Below, piece by piece: positions 42,601 to 46,809 of a stretch of DNA of 64,000 nucleotides. Made by a program: the position numbers and the translations under genes. Where the stretch lies: contig NZ_CP051261.1 of assembly GCF_014236855.1 (NCBI RefSeq), positions 1,674,001 to 1,738,000 of the forward strand. The letters run 5' to 3'. This DNA comes from Xanthomonas sp. SI. GTDB lineage: Bacteria; Pseudomonadota; Gammaproteobacteria; Xanthomonadales; Xanthomonadaceae. How positions within the stretch are numbered: position 1 is the stretch's first letter; every line of letters begins with the position of its first letter. A model generated the notes under the pieces. That model had not been told where the DNA came from. It was given only the letters and a program-made list of their open reading frames with translations, and did not search any database.

Positions 42601-45600
42601 CGGCGGGGCTGGAGGATTGCCTGCCGAACCTGGTGATCGGCGGCGAAGCGATTTCTTCCGGGCTGTGGCGCGAACTGGTCGCCTGGCAATCGCGTACGGG
42701 GCGCAAGGCGATCAACGTCTACGGCCCGACGGAATGCTGCGTGGACGCGACCTGGAGCGCAGTCCTGGGCGAGGCGCCGACGATCGGCCGCAATCTGGTC
42801 AATGTCGAGTGCCGCGTGCTGTCGCCTGCCGGTGCGCAGCAGCCGATCGGGGTACCCGGCGAGCTGTATATCGGCGGAGTGGGAGTGGGCCGCGGCTATC
42901 ACCGCCACCCCGAGCTCACCGCCGAACGCTTTGTGCAGTTGGACGGCGAGCGTTGGTACCGCAGCGGGGACCGGGTGCGCTGGCGCAACGACGGGCAGCT
43001 GGAGTTCCTGGGACGGCTGGACGACCAGGTGAAGCTGCGCGGGTTCCGGATCGAGCTGGGGGAGATCGAGAGCCGGCTGCATGCCGAGGGTTCGGTACGC
43101 GAGGCGGTGGTGGTGGTGCGCGGGGAGGGGGTGCAGGCGCGGCTGGTGGCGTACGTGACGCCGGCCGCTGGAGAGGCGGCGGAGGCGTGGATCGACGAGC
43201 TGCAGGCGGCGCTGGCGTCGTCCCTGCCGGGCTACATGCAGCCGTCGGCGTACGTGGTGCTGGAGGCGCTGCCGCTGACGGTGAACGGGAAGGTGGACAA
43301 GGGCGCGCTGCCGGAGCCGGTGCACGCGCGCGGGGAGGAGGAGGAAGCGCCGTCGACCGAGACCGAACGGGCGCTGGCGCAGATCTGGAGCGGCATCCTC
43401 GGGCACGCGGACATCGGCGTCACCGCCAACTTCTTCGCACTGGGCGGTCACTCGCTGCTGGCCACGCGGATCGTGAGCGAGATCGGGCGAGCGCTGGGCA
43501 AGCAGGTGCCGGTGCGGGCGCTGTTCGAGCAGCCGACGCTGCGGGGCTTGGCGCAGTACGTGGAGCGTCAGGCGCGCAGCGACTATGCGCCGATCCCGAA
43601 GGTGCCGCGCGTGGATGCACTGCCGTTGTCGTTCGCGCAGCAGCGGCTGTGGTTCATCGACCGTCTGGAGGGCGGCAGCACGCAGTACAACATGCCGGTG
43701 GCGCTGCGGCTGCGCGGCGGGCTGTCGGTGGCGGCGCTGGGCCAGGCGCTGGCGGGGTTGCTGGCGCGGCACGAGGTGCTGCGCACGGTGTACCGGGAGG
43801 TGGACGGCACGCCGTGGCAGGTGATCCAGGCGCAGGCGCAGGCGCAGGTGCCGTTGGCGCACGAGGACCTGAGCGCGTTGCCGGCGGAGGCGCAGGACGC
43901 GGCGGTGCAGGCCTGGGTGCAGCGGGAGGCGGGTCAGGGGTTCGACCTGGCGCACGAGCCGATGCTGCGGTGCCGGGTGCTGCGGCTGGAGGCCGAGGAG
44001 CACGCGGTGCTGTTCACGCTGCACCACATTGCCAGCGACGGCTGGTCGATGGGAGTGCTGGTGCGCGAGTTCGTGGCGCTGTATGCGGGTGCGCTGCGCG
44101 GGGAGGCGGCGGCGCTGGCGCCGCTGCCGGTGCAGTACGCGGACTATGCGGCGTGGCAGCGGGAGCGGTTGCAGGGGGCGTCGCTGGAGGCGGCGCTGGG
44201 GTACTGGCGGGAGCGGTTGCAGGGCCTGCCGGCGGTGCACGGGCTGCCGCTGGACCGGCCGCGCCCGGCGCGGCAGGACTTTGCCGGCGGGCGGATCGAG
44301 CAGGGGATCGCAGCGGCGACGCTGGCGGGCCTGCAGGCGCTGGCGCAGCGGCACGATGCGAGCCTGTTCATGGTGCTGGAGGCGGCGCTGGCATGGTTGC
44401 TGGCCCGCTGGAGCGGGGAACGGGACATCGTCATCGGCACGCCGATCGCCGGGCGGGTGCACCCGGACGTGGAGCCGCTGATCGGGTTCTTCGTGAACAC
44501 GCTGGTGCTGCGCACGCAGCTGAGCGGGGAGGAGACGTTCGAGGGGCTGCTGGAGACGACGCGGGAGCGGGTGCTGGAGGCGTACACGCACCAGGAGATC
44601 CCGTTCGAGATGCTGGTGGACGAGCTCAAGCCGGTGCGCAGCCTGAGCCATGCGCCGTTGTTCCAGGTGTTGCTGTCGATGCGCAACACCGAGCAGGTGG
44701 CCTTGACGCTGCCGGGGCTGGAAGTGTCCTCGCTGGGCGAGGGGTATGAGCAGGCGAAGTTCGACCTGCAGCTGGCGGTGCAGGAGACGGGGGAGGGACT
44801 GCGGTTGGTCTGGGGCTATGCGACGCGCCTGTTCGAGGCGGCGAGCATCGACCGGCTGGCGCAGGCGTATGCGCAATTGCTGGCGCAGATCGTCGTGCAG
44901 CCGGACGCGCCGTTGGCCGCCCTTTGCTGGCAGGACGCAGCGGCGCAGGCGCAGTTGCTGGCGCAGGGCCGTGGCCCGCACAGCGAGCGCGGCCGCGAAC
45001 AGCCGTTGATCCGGCAACTGCAGGCGCAGGCACAGGCGACACCGGAGGCGGTGGCGGTACGCTGCGGGGCGGCGCAGTTGACCTATCGCGAGCTGGACCG
45101 GGCGTCCAACCGGCTGGCGCAGGCGCTGGCCGAGCAGGGCGTGGGGCTGGGCGCGCGGGTGGGGGTGGCGCTGGAACGGTCGTTGCCGCTGCTGGTGGCG
45201 CTGCTGGGCGTGATGAAGAGCGGTGCGGCGTATGTGCCGGTGGATGCGCAGCAGGCGCCGGCGCGGGTGCAGGCGATCCTGGAGGATGCCGAGGTGGCGC
45301 TGGTGCTGGGAACGGGGGCGGCGTTGGCCGGCACGTCGGTCCAGGTCCTGGCCATGGACGGGGCCGCGGAGGCCTCGTGGCTGTCGGCGTACCCGGACGC
45401 GGCACCGGCGGTGGCGCTGGAGGCCACGCACAGCGCGTACGTGCTGTACACCTCCGGTTCGACCGGGGTGCCCAAGGGCGTGGAGGTGCTGCAGCGCGGG
45501 CTGACCGACTACTGCGCCTTCGCGCGAGGGAACTACTACGCCGAGCATCTGGCCGGTGCGCTGGTGGCGACCTCGCCGGCGTTCGACCTGACGGTGCCGA

Positions 45601-46808
45601 GCTTGTACGTGCCGTTGCTGGCGGGCGGGTGCGTGACGCTGCTGGCGGAGGCGGACGCCATGGCGGGCCTGGCGGCGGCGTTGGAAGCGGCGTCGGCGCC
45701 GGGGTGGTTGCTGCGCCTGACGCCCTCGCACGTGCAGGGGCTGCTGGCGTTGTCGGATGCGCAGCCGCGGCCGGGGGCGCATGTGTTCGTGGTGGGCGGG
45801 GAGGCGTTCGCGGCGGAGTTGGCGCAGGCGCTGCGGGCGAAGTACCCGCAGGCGCAGGTGTACAACCACTACGGTCCGACCGAGGCGGTGGTGGGGAGCA
45901 GCTGGTATGCGGTAGACGGCCAGGCGCCGTGCAGCGGGATGCTGCCGATCGGCCGGGCGATGGAGAACACGACGCTGTACGTGCTGGACGCGCGGATGGG
46001 GCTGCAGCCGGCGGGGGTGGCGGGGGAGCTGTACATCGGTGGGTGGGGGGTGGCGAAGGGCTATGTGAAGCGGGAGGCGTTGACGGCCGAGCGGTTCGTG
46101 GCCAGTCCGTTCGTGGCGGGGGAGCGGTTGTACCGCAGCGGGGACCGGGTGCGCTGGCGCAACGACGGGCAGCTGGAGTTCCTGGGGCGTCTGGACGACC
46201 AGGTGAAGCTGCGCGGGTTCCGGATCGAGCTGGGGGAGATCGAGAGCCGGCTGCATGCCGAGGGTTCGGTACGCGAGGCGGTGGTGGTGGTGCGCGGGGA
46301 GGCGGCGCAGGCGCGGCTGGTGGCGTACGTGACGCCGGCCGCTGGAGAGGCGGCGGAGGCGTGGATCGACGAGCTGAAGGCGGCGCTGGCGGCGTCCCTG
46401 CCGGGCTACATGCAGCCGTCGGCGTACGTGGTGCTGGAGGCGCTGCCGCTGACGGTGAACGGGAAGGTGGACAAGGGCGCGCTGCCGGAACCGGTGCACG
46501 TGCGCGGGGAGGAGGAAGCGCCGTCGACCGAGACCGAACGGGCGTTGGCGCAGATCTGGAGCGACGTCCTCGGGCACGCGGACATCAGCGTCACCGCCAG
46601 CTTCTTCGATCTCGGCGGCCATTCGTTGCTAGCGACGAGGCTGATCAATGCTGTCCAGCGTCGCATGGAGATGGAAGTGTCGATCCGCCTGTTGTTCGAG
46701 CGTTCCGACATTCGCAGCGTGGCCGCATTGATCGATGCGGAACGGTTGCGCAGACGCAATCGCGACATGGCGATGGAAGCAGGCAACCAAGTGGAAACGG
46801 AGTGGTGA
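24693..46808 (+). CDS. NRPS 1: seven modules, (C-A-T)x7, starter C domain first
   Basis: About 7,371 residues; ATG at 24693 behind AGGACAG. Every module is C-A-T. The first C domain (5-435, active site HHLMIDG) opens the protein, as in lipopeptide synthetases that acylate residue 1. T-domain serines lie at about 996, 2056, 3094, 4149, 5206, 6254 and 7311. Later C active sites are HHIAADG (C2), HHIVFDG (C3, C4) and HHIASDG (C5-C7). Nine-residue specificity codes read by alignment to PheA: A1 DAWLIGAVV (unassigned), A2 DVENMGGVT and A4 DAENVGTVT (resemble the Orn code DMENLGLIN, weak), A3 DALWMGGTF (Val-type), A5 and A7 DLPRVGHVG (Asp-like, DLTKVGHVG with two changes), A6 DGKDVGVVD (Glu-type). 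No E, MT or TE domain. It ends VETEW; the codons for ETEW also supply the GGAG ribosome site of NRPS 2. Confidence 0.95.
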   Translation: MMRAAFAEFPLTLAQSDIYLDQQRFPADPIYNIGGYIRMQEIDLARLRDAHRRLVLDNEAFGLRMRAGRDGVVQYVSAQRNAELPEFDFSAFADPEAEARAWMQERFQHAFDLHDSELYLACVLRVSSRQHWYCVIAHHLMIDGWGYANLAHCLAGHYRGESQAPSLQWREVANDDQEYVAGARYVADRDYWAARIGAVPDPLLPPYHRRRFAVERATPSGRETTVVPLADYARLADLAAHYRVGLPQLLLGAFALCVSRLADSEEAVIGLPVHNRRGHAQKRAIGVFTGMLPLALHLPNDTTFAALLQTLAERQRSDYRRQRYPIGHLGRDLGIAGSGRSLFDASFNYLKLDSRFEVAGRTAEIYYLSHGYSQAPLALTVWEYGHSQPVEFHFDHNLAYLDAVEARMFAARFHAVLRQLLETPGIALDDIVAMTEGEATRCAGLALGPPASVAGFAYAHQLFQDYALRRPEAVAVVDDQRSVSYGELERRANRLARTLRDYGVRPDDRVALCGERDWTLMLGVLGILKAGGAYLPIDPSQPDARIAAILADAMPVLCLTSTALRERIGGICASPLLALDAWVDDAMQEADEGLDPDAIGLDPGHLAYVIYTSGSSGTPKGVMLEHASLAHLTQSLRDVYGLGADDRVLQFSSIAFDAATWDWARAFAAGATLYICPEDARSSGEGLGRYLLQHGITHALIPPAALAHLDTAPGYALRSLIIGGDVCDARLADAWTRKCRLFNAYGPTEATVVVSQAELTPGTQVTIGSALPGYALQVVDRAGRLAAIGAPGELWIAGPGLARGYLGRADLTAARFGEGRGALAGQRWYRSGDRVRRNADGALEFLGRVDAQVKIRGFRIEPGEVESALHRCEQLASAFVGAVGEGAGKRLVAWIVAAADNALDDAALFAALRTTLRRDLPEYMIPTAWVRLERMPLNTSGKVDRRALPMPPAVDADVENTPDTETERRIERLWCEVLGIPRADVDRDFFALGGHSLLAARLAVALSEEFGRSCALRDVFEHRSIRQQALHLEHAAAASAAIVPAPAGTPLPLSFQQRRLWLTDRIEGAGAHYNIPAAMRLLGELDRGALAAALQAVAQHHAVLRTVYAEHDGEPVQTILPRAIVPRIVDASTTPEHARHATSLAYWRTEASTPFDLAADLPLRVVLVAFAPRDHTLLLTLHHIAADGWSIEILVRELGAAYAAAMRCEDPRTALLAPSVQYADYAVWQRRTLTDEALAASLDFWSGALHGAPPLHALPLDRLRAPQPDAFGHHFVTPIAPSAAAALRGLAQAHDATVFMALRAALAALLWRWSGETDLMVGVPVAGRDRPEVAPLIGFFVNTLALRSDVSGDPTFTELLVRSREEVLSAFAHQLLPFDHLVHALAPARVPGAAPLYQIMLSFGAEPLPALELSGVDVLRYGGDAQLIPLNVDLDVAVERDGDSYAVRWHYRADLFDAASVERLACAFHRLLEAAVASPQQRIGALPLLGVGDAAVLDAWEGTGCAAADSWAHERIAAQAMRAGTHPALVDGGVALDYATLDAQANRLAQWLRARGIGEGACIGVCLARGWRQPLAALAVLKAGAAYVPLDPVTPQARLRDAVVDAGIAVVLSTSDLAAELDLGAVEMALLDAPGIAAELEAMPAQAPPLVVTAATPAYVIFTSGSSGRPKGVVVGHGALAAYLDGLQTQCNVGPADRLLQFASFGFDVYVEECFMALCHGATLVLRDEETLADGERFCSWVMRHRISVLNLPTAFWHTLVETLSPEVARMAADVRLCMIGGEAAQPGKILRWNALMPPTLRLLNGYGPTEATVTATVADLADFDAASAAVPIGRPLPHVRCRVLGTARERVPVGVAGELYLGGASLALGYLRQEALTAERFVQLDGERWYRSGDRVRWRNDGQLEFLGRLDDQVKLRGFRIELGEIRLRLEAQAGVASAFVQVLDCGGEPRLAAWVVPTAPVADIASFAAELRHRLGLSLPGYMVPWQIVPIDAFPLTPSGKVDARALPEPAVGQADFVAPSTDTERVVAQVWSELLGGGPISADDDFFELGGHSLLAMRVVGQLSRALRKLVGVRTLFEHPSVRRLAACLDAMATTEAVAIVPVERGGLLPLSSAQEQLWFLAQLAPDSTAYHMSTALRLHGAMCGDALRAAFAAVVARHEALRTVFVDVDGIPMQAIRDDADSALSWTEIAGADGAALEAAMRTQACTPFDLGGDALLRVCLAREAEDRHVLLVSVHHIVFDGWSMAVLMDEVAACYTALREGRTAPLPPLSIQYADYAVWQRAQADAAHDACADYWTRTLEGAPRLLELPTDRPRPARQVLAGDRVPIVLDAGLTAALRALGRRRGATLFTTLLAGWATLMARLSGQEDLVLGIASANREREEVQGLIGFFVNSLALRLDALSTLTVAQWIDQTQTRVLEAQSQQALPFDRVVQRVAPTRNLTHSPVFQAFFAWQDGDVADLSLPGMRVEPMASGEVVEAKFDLSLALHETAGGGVEGVLEYAMALFDRETVQRFVACWRTLLRAMADGDALELAELPLLDDAQRLCLLRDWSGRILPYADDEKLEQRFDRIAASMPDAIAIVEGERNWRYAELAAHSRSLARRLRAHGIVAGDRVAIEAPRSALLVAAQIAALRCGAIYVPLDPNVPQARRDFMLDDSAARVLLVPTGEADELELRPLAHASQAMPGEGVDAVAYVMYTSGSTGRPKGVAVTHRGVRRLVVDGGYGDFSASDRVAFAANPAFDASTLEVWMPLCNGGRLVIVDQDTLLEPLRLAALLEREAVTVLWMTVGLFNHYAEEIGAALGRLRVLMIGGDALDSAIVARFLASHPQVRLFNGYGPTETTTFALTYPVVSASPGQRIPIGLPIRNTRIYVLDARREPVPVGVVGELYIGGDGVAACYLNLPELTAERFLPDPFLGDRSRMYRSGDRVRWRNDGTVEFIGRTDRQVKIRGFRVELGEIEACIGEHPGVRDAIVVAQQGASGRTLAAYVVFDASLSGVDAATTLHAHLAARMPDYMLPQGIVALERFPLTANGKVDVRALPQLTGADGGLHIAPATRTEQALAEIWQRLLGRERVGRSDNFFVLGGHSLLATRVAAEIGRRTGVKTPVRMLFELPELHALAAWVDAKVATDAMPIAKVDRAGRLPLSSAQERLWFLAQLEPESTAYHVPLGLRLRGELDRAALRMALERVVARHDALRTVFVDVDGTPAQVVTAAGSAAFDWEYLDARDTGDATAHLAVSAQKAFDLAHGPLLRACLVREADTRYALRVTVHHIVFDGWSVGLLIDEIATQYTALRAGGADLLPPLPIQYVDYAAWQRAQREGPQQRVNAEYWRRALAGAPGLLELPTDRPRPMQQSFAGQTLPFVFDTELTSALKVLGMRRGTTLFTVVLASWTALLARLSGQQDLVVGIASANRGHEDVHGLIGLFVNSMALRFDLSCTPTVAAWIEQVRTRLLEAQAHQDLPFDRVVDLVAPTRSPAHSPLFQAFFAWEDSSAVDLSLPGLQVEALAEDVDGEAMFDLSAALGEVDGRIVGALEYATALFDRRTIERIVVMWRRLARAMAEDELCALSVLPLLDDTDLSVLQSWEGRGRAGGGDWAHERIAAQAMRAGAHPALVDGEVVLDYATLETQANRLAQWLRARGIGEGACVGVCLARSWRQPLAALAVLKAGAAYVPLDPAHPQVRLRDAVEDACIGVVLSTSDLAAELDLGGVEMALLDAPGIAAELEAAPAHAPPLVVSGVTPAYVIFTSGSSGRPKGVVVGHGALAAYLDGLQAQCNIGPADRLLQFASFGFDAYIEECFMALCHGATLVLRDEETITDGERFWSWVVRHRISVLNLPTAFWHVLVETLPPAVAEMAAGVRLCVIGGEAAQAAKVLRWNAAMPLALRLLNTYGPTEATVTATAVDLTTFDAASAAVPIGRPLPHVRCRVLGTARERVPVGVAGELYLGGASLALGYLRQEALTAEHFVQLDGERWYRSGDRVRWRNDGQLEFLGRLDDQVKLRGFRIELGEIESRLHAEGSVREAVVVVRGEGVQARLVAYVTPAAGEAAEAWIDELQAALAASLPGYMQPSAYVVLEALPLTVNGKVDKGALPEPVHARGEEEEAPSTETERALAQIWSGILGHADIGVTANFFALGGHSLLATRIVSEIGRALGKQVPVRALFEQPTLRGLAQYVERQARSGYAPIPKVPRVDALPLSFAQQRLWFIDRLEGGSTQYNMPVALRLRGGLSVAALGQALAGLLARHEVLRTVYREVDGTPWQVIQAQAQAQVPLAHEDLSALPAEAQDAAVQAWVQREAGQGFDLAHEPMLRCRVLRLEAEEHAVLFTLHHIASDGWSMGVLVREFVALYAGALRGEAAALAPLPVQYADYAAWQRERLQGASLEAALGYWRERLQGLPAVHGLPLDRPRPARQAYASDSVDRLLSPVLLQMCKDFAAAHDATLFMVLEAALAALIARWSGEHDVAIGTPISGRAHQELEPLIGFFINTVVLRNDLSGDPDFQTLLARTRRTALDAYAHDIPFELIVDEIKPERSLAYNPLCQIKFMLQHGESEALALPDAQVDVIDGLSGSIRFDFDLNAVDTDDGLQLYWSYQTALFDRETLERMAHGYECLLAAALREPGKPFNQLPLQDESLREQLLTQGRGPHSERGREQPLIRQLQAQAQATPEAVAVRCGAAQMTYRELDRASNRLAQALAEQGVGLGARVGVALERSLPLLVALLGVMKSGAAYVPVDAQQAPARVQAILEDAEVALVLGTGAALAGTSVQVLAMDGAAEASWLSAYPDAAPAVALEATHSAYVLYTSGSTGVPKGVEVLQRGLTDYCAFARGNYYAEHLAGALVATSPAFDLTVPSLYVPLLAGGCVTLLAEADAMAGLAAALEAASAPGWLLRLTPSHVQGLLALSDAQPRPGAHVFVVGGEAFAAELAQALRAKYPQAQVYNHYGPTEAVVGSSWYAVDGQAPCSGMLPIGRAMENTTLYVLDARMGLQPAGVAGELYIGGWGVAKGYVKREALTAERFVASPFVAGERLYRSGDRVRWRNDGQLEFLGRLDDQVKLRGFRIELGEIESRLHAEGSVREAVVVVRGEGVQARLVAYVTPAAGEAAEAWIDELQAALASSLPGYMQPSAYVVLEALPLTVNGKVDKGALPEPVHARGEEEEAPSTETERALAQIWSGILGHADIGVTANFFALGGHSLLATRIVSEIGRALGKQVPVRALFEQPTLRGLAQYVERQARSDYAPIPKVPRVDALPLSFAQQRLWFIDRLEGGSTQYNMPVALRLRGGLSVAALGQALAGLLARHEVLRTVYREVDGTPWQVIQAQAQAQVPLAHEDLSALPAEAQDAAVQAWVQREAGQGFDLAHEPMLRCRVLRLEAEEHAVLFTLHHIASDGWSMGVLVREFVALYAGALRGEAAALAPLPVQYADYAAWQRERLQGASLEAALGYWRERLQGLPAVHGLPLDRPRPARQDFAGGRIEQGIAAATLAGLQALAQRHDASLFMVLEAALAWLLARWSGERDIVIGTPIAGRVHPDVEPLIGFFVNTLVLRTQLSGEETFEGLLETTRERVLEAYTHQEIPFEMLVDELKPVRSLSHAPLFQVLLSMRNTEQVALTLPGLEVSSLGEGYEQAKFDLQLAVQETGEGLRLVWGYATRLFEAASIDRLAQAYAQLLAQIVVQPDAPLATLPLIEESERAMLAEWNANQRPLPDAGFHRLFARQATATPDAIAVRCGPAHLTYRELDEASSRLAHDLRNLGVDRGALVALCLERSIDLPLAILGVLKAGAAWLPLDPAYPDAHLQYVLGDSATPFVLGHAATAERLSALGVPARMLDAQEISRWPRTAPEVPGESTADLAYAIYTSGSTGRPKGVLIEHRSLSNLALNLGPDGIADGVLHGCWALVGSHAFDGSIKGLMQLAWGGSVLIVPEAVKTDPAMLRALLRSQPVVLMDCTPSLLESWLAAGLEDCLPNLVIGGEAISSGLWRELVAWQSRTGRKAINVYGPTECCVDATWSAVLGEAPTIGRNLVNVECRVLSPAGAQQPIGVPGELYIGGVGVGRGYHRHPELTAERFVQLDGERWYRSGDRVRWRNDGQLEFLGRLDDQVKLRGFRIELGEIESRLHAEGSVREAVVVVRGEGVQARLVAYVTPAAGEAAEAWIDELQAALASSLPGYMQPSAYVVLEALPLTVNGKVDKGALPEPVHARGEEEEAPSTETERALAQIWSGILGHADIGVTANFFALGGHSLLATRIVSEIGRALGKQVPVRALFEQPTLRGLAQYVERQARSDYAPIPKVPRVDALPLSFAQQRLWFIDRLEGGSTQYNMPVALRLRGGLSVAALGQALAGLLARHEVLRTVYREVDGTPWQVIQAQAQAQVPLAHEDLSALPAEAQDAAVQAWVQREAGQGFDLAHEPMLRCRVLRLEAEEHAVLFTLHHIASDGWSMGVLVREFVALYAGALRGEAAALAPLPVQYADYAAWQRERLQGASLEAALGYWRERLQGLPAVHGLPLDRPRPARQDFAGGRIEQGIAAATLAGLQALAQRHDASLFMVLEAALAWLLARWSGERDIVIGTPIAGRVHPDVEPLIGFFVNTLVLRTQLSGEETFEGLLETTRERVLEAYTHQEIPFEMLVDELKPVRSLSHAPLFQVLLSMRNTEQVALTLPGLEVSSLGEGYEQAKFDLQLAVQETGEGLRLVWGYATRLFEAASIDRLAQAYAQLLAQIVVQPDAPLAALCWQDAAAQAQLLAQGRGPHSERGREQPLIRQLQAQAQATPEAVAVRCGAAQLTYRELDRASNRLAQALAEQGVGLGARVGVALERSLPLLVALLGVMKSGAAYVPVDAQQAPARVQAILEDAEVALVLGTGAALAGTSVQVLAMDGAAEASWLSAYPDAAPAVALEATHSAYVLYTSGSTGVPKGVEVLQRGLTDYCAFARGNYYAEHLAGALVATSPAFDLTVPSLYVPLLAGGCVTLLAEADAMAGLAAALEAASAPGWLLRLTPSHVQGLLALSDAQPRPGAHVFVVGGEAFAAELAQALRAKYPQAQVYNHYGPTEAVVGSSWYAVDGQAPCSGMLPIGRAMENTTLYVLDARMGLQPAGVAGELYIGGWGVAKGYVKREALTAERFVASPFVAGERLYRSGDRVRWRNDGQLEFLGRLDDQVKLRGFRIELGEIESRLHAEGSVREAVVVVRGEAAQARLVAYVTPAAGEAAEAWIDELKAALAASLPGYMQPSAYVVLEALPLTVNGKVDKGALPEPVHVRGEEEAPSTETERALAQIWSDVLGHADISVTASFFDLGGHSLLATRLINAVQRRMEMEVSIRLLFERSDIRSVAALIDAERLRRRNRDMAMEAGNQVETEW
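29223..30470 (+). repeat. A-domain duplicate, module 2 copy
   Basis: A paralogous copy of 35502-36749 (offset 6,279 bp). The two share most sequence from HERIAAQAMRAG to the A8 motif but differ in specificity residues (DVENMGGVT here, DAENVGTVT there). This is older and more diverged than the other NRPS repeats. After 30470 the sequence departs from all the other copies. Confidence 0.8.
35502..36749 (+). repeat. A-domain duplicate, module 4 copy
   Basis: Partner of 29223-30470. Its 3' part (from 36660) merges into the highly conserved A8-T-C block, so this copy has a different right flank from module 2. Confidence 0.8.
36660..37961 (+). repeat. conserved A8-T-C block, first copy (1,302 bp)
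   Basis: Covers the A8-A10 end of an adenylation domain, the whole T domain and the N-terminal half of the next C domain. Other full copies start at 39831, 42975 and 60762; a shorter one starts at 46149 (to about 46570), and another begins at 63936 and runs off the window. By eye the copies are almost identical. This copy ends where C5 switches to a unique C-terminal half (GRQAYASDS instead of RQDFAGG). Confidence 0.85.
38640..41772 (+). repeat. 3.1-kb near-identical direct repeat, copy 1
   Basis: Module 5 A domain, T5 and all of C6. It matches 59571-62703 at a constant offset of 20,931 bp with only scattered differences seen by eye (a few in the first 40 bp). Its 39831-41772 part also matches 42975-44916 (offset 3,144 bp), and 38660-39829 matches the module 7 A domain (offset 6,318 bp). 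Confidence 0.85.
42957..46213 (+). repeat. over 3.2-kb near-identical direct repeat, copy 1
   Basis: End of A6, T6, C7 and most of A7. It matches 60744-64000 at a constant offset of 17,787 bp up to the window edge, so the true repeat is probably longer. The shared junction between C7 and A7 (LAALCWQDAAAQAQLLAQGR) shows the same fused boundary in both genes. Confidence 0.85.
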
Positions 46809-46809
46809 T

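Noticed and set aside
24693-46808. Additional epimerisation or dual C/E domains in NRPS 1
   Set aside because: No T domain of the GGDS type and no E-domain motifs are present; C3 and C4 (HHIVFDG) might be dual C/E, but motif reading by eye is not enough to claim it.
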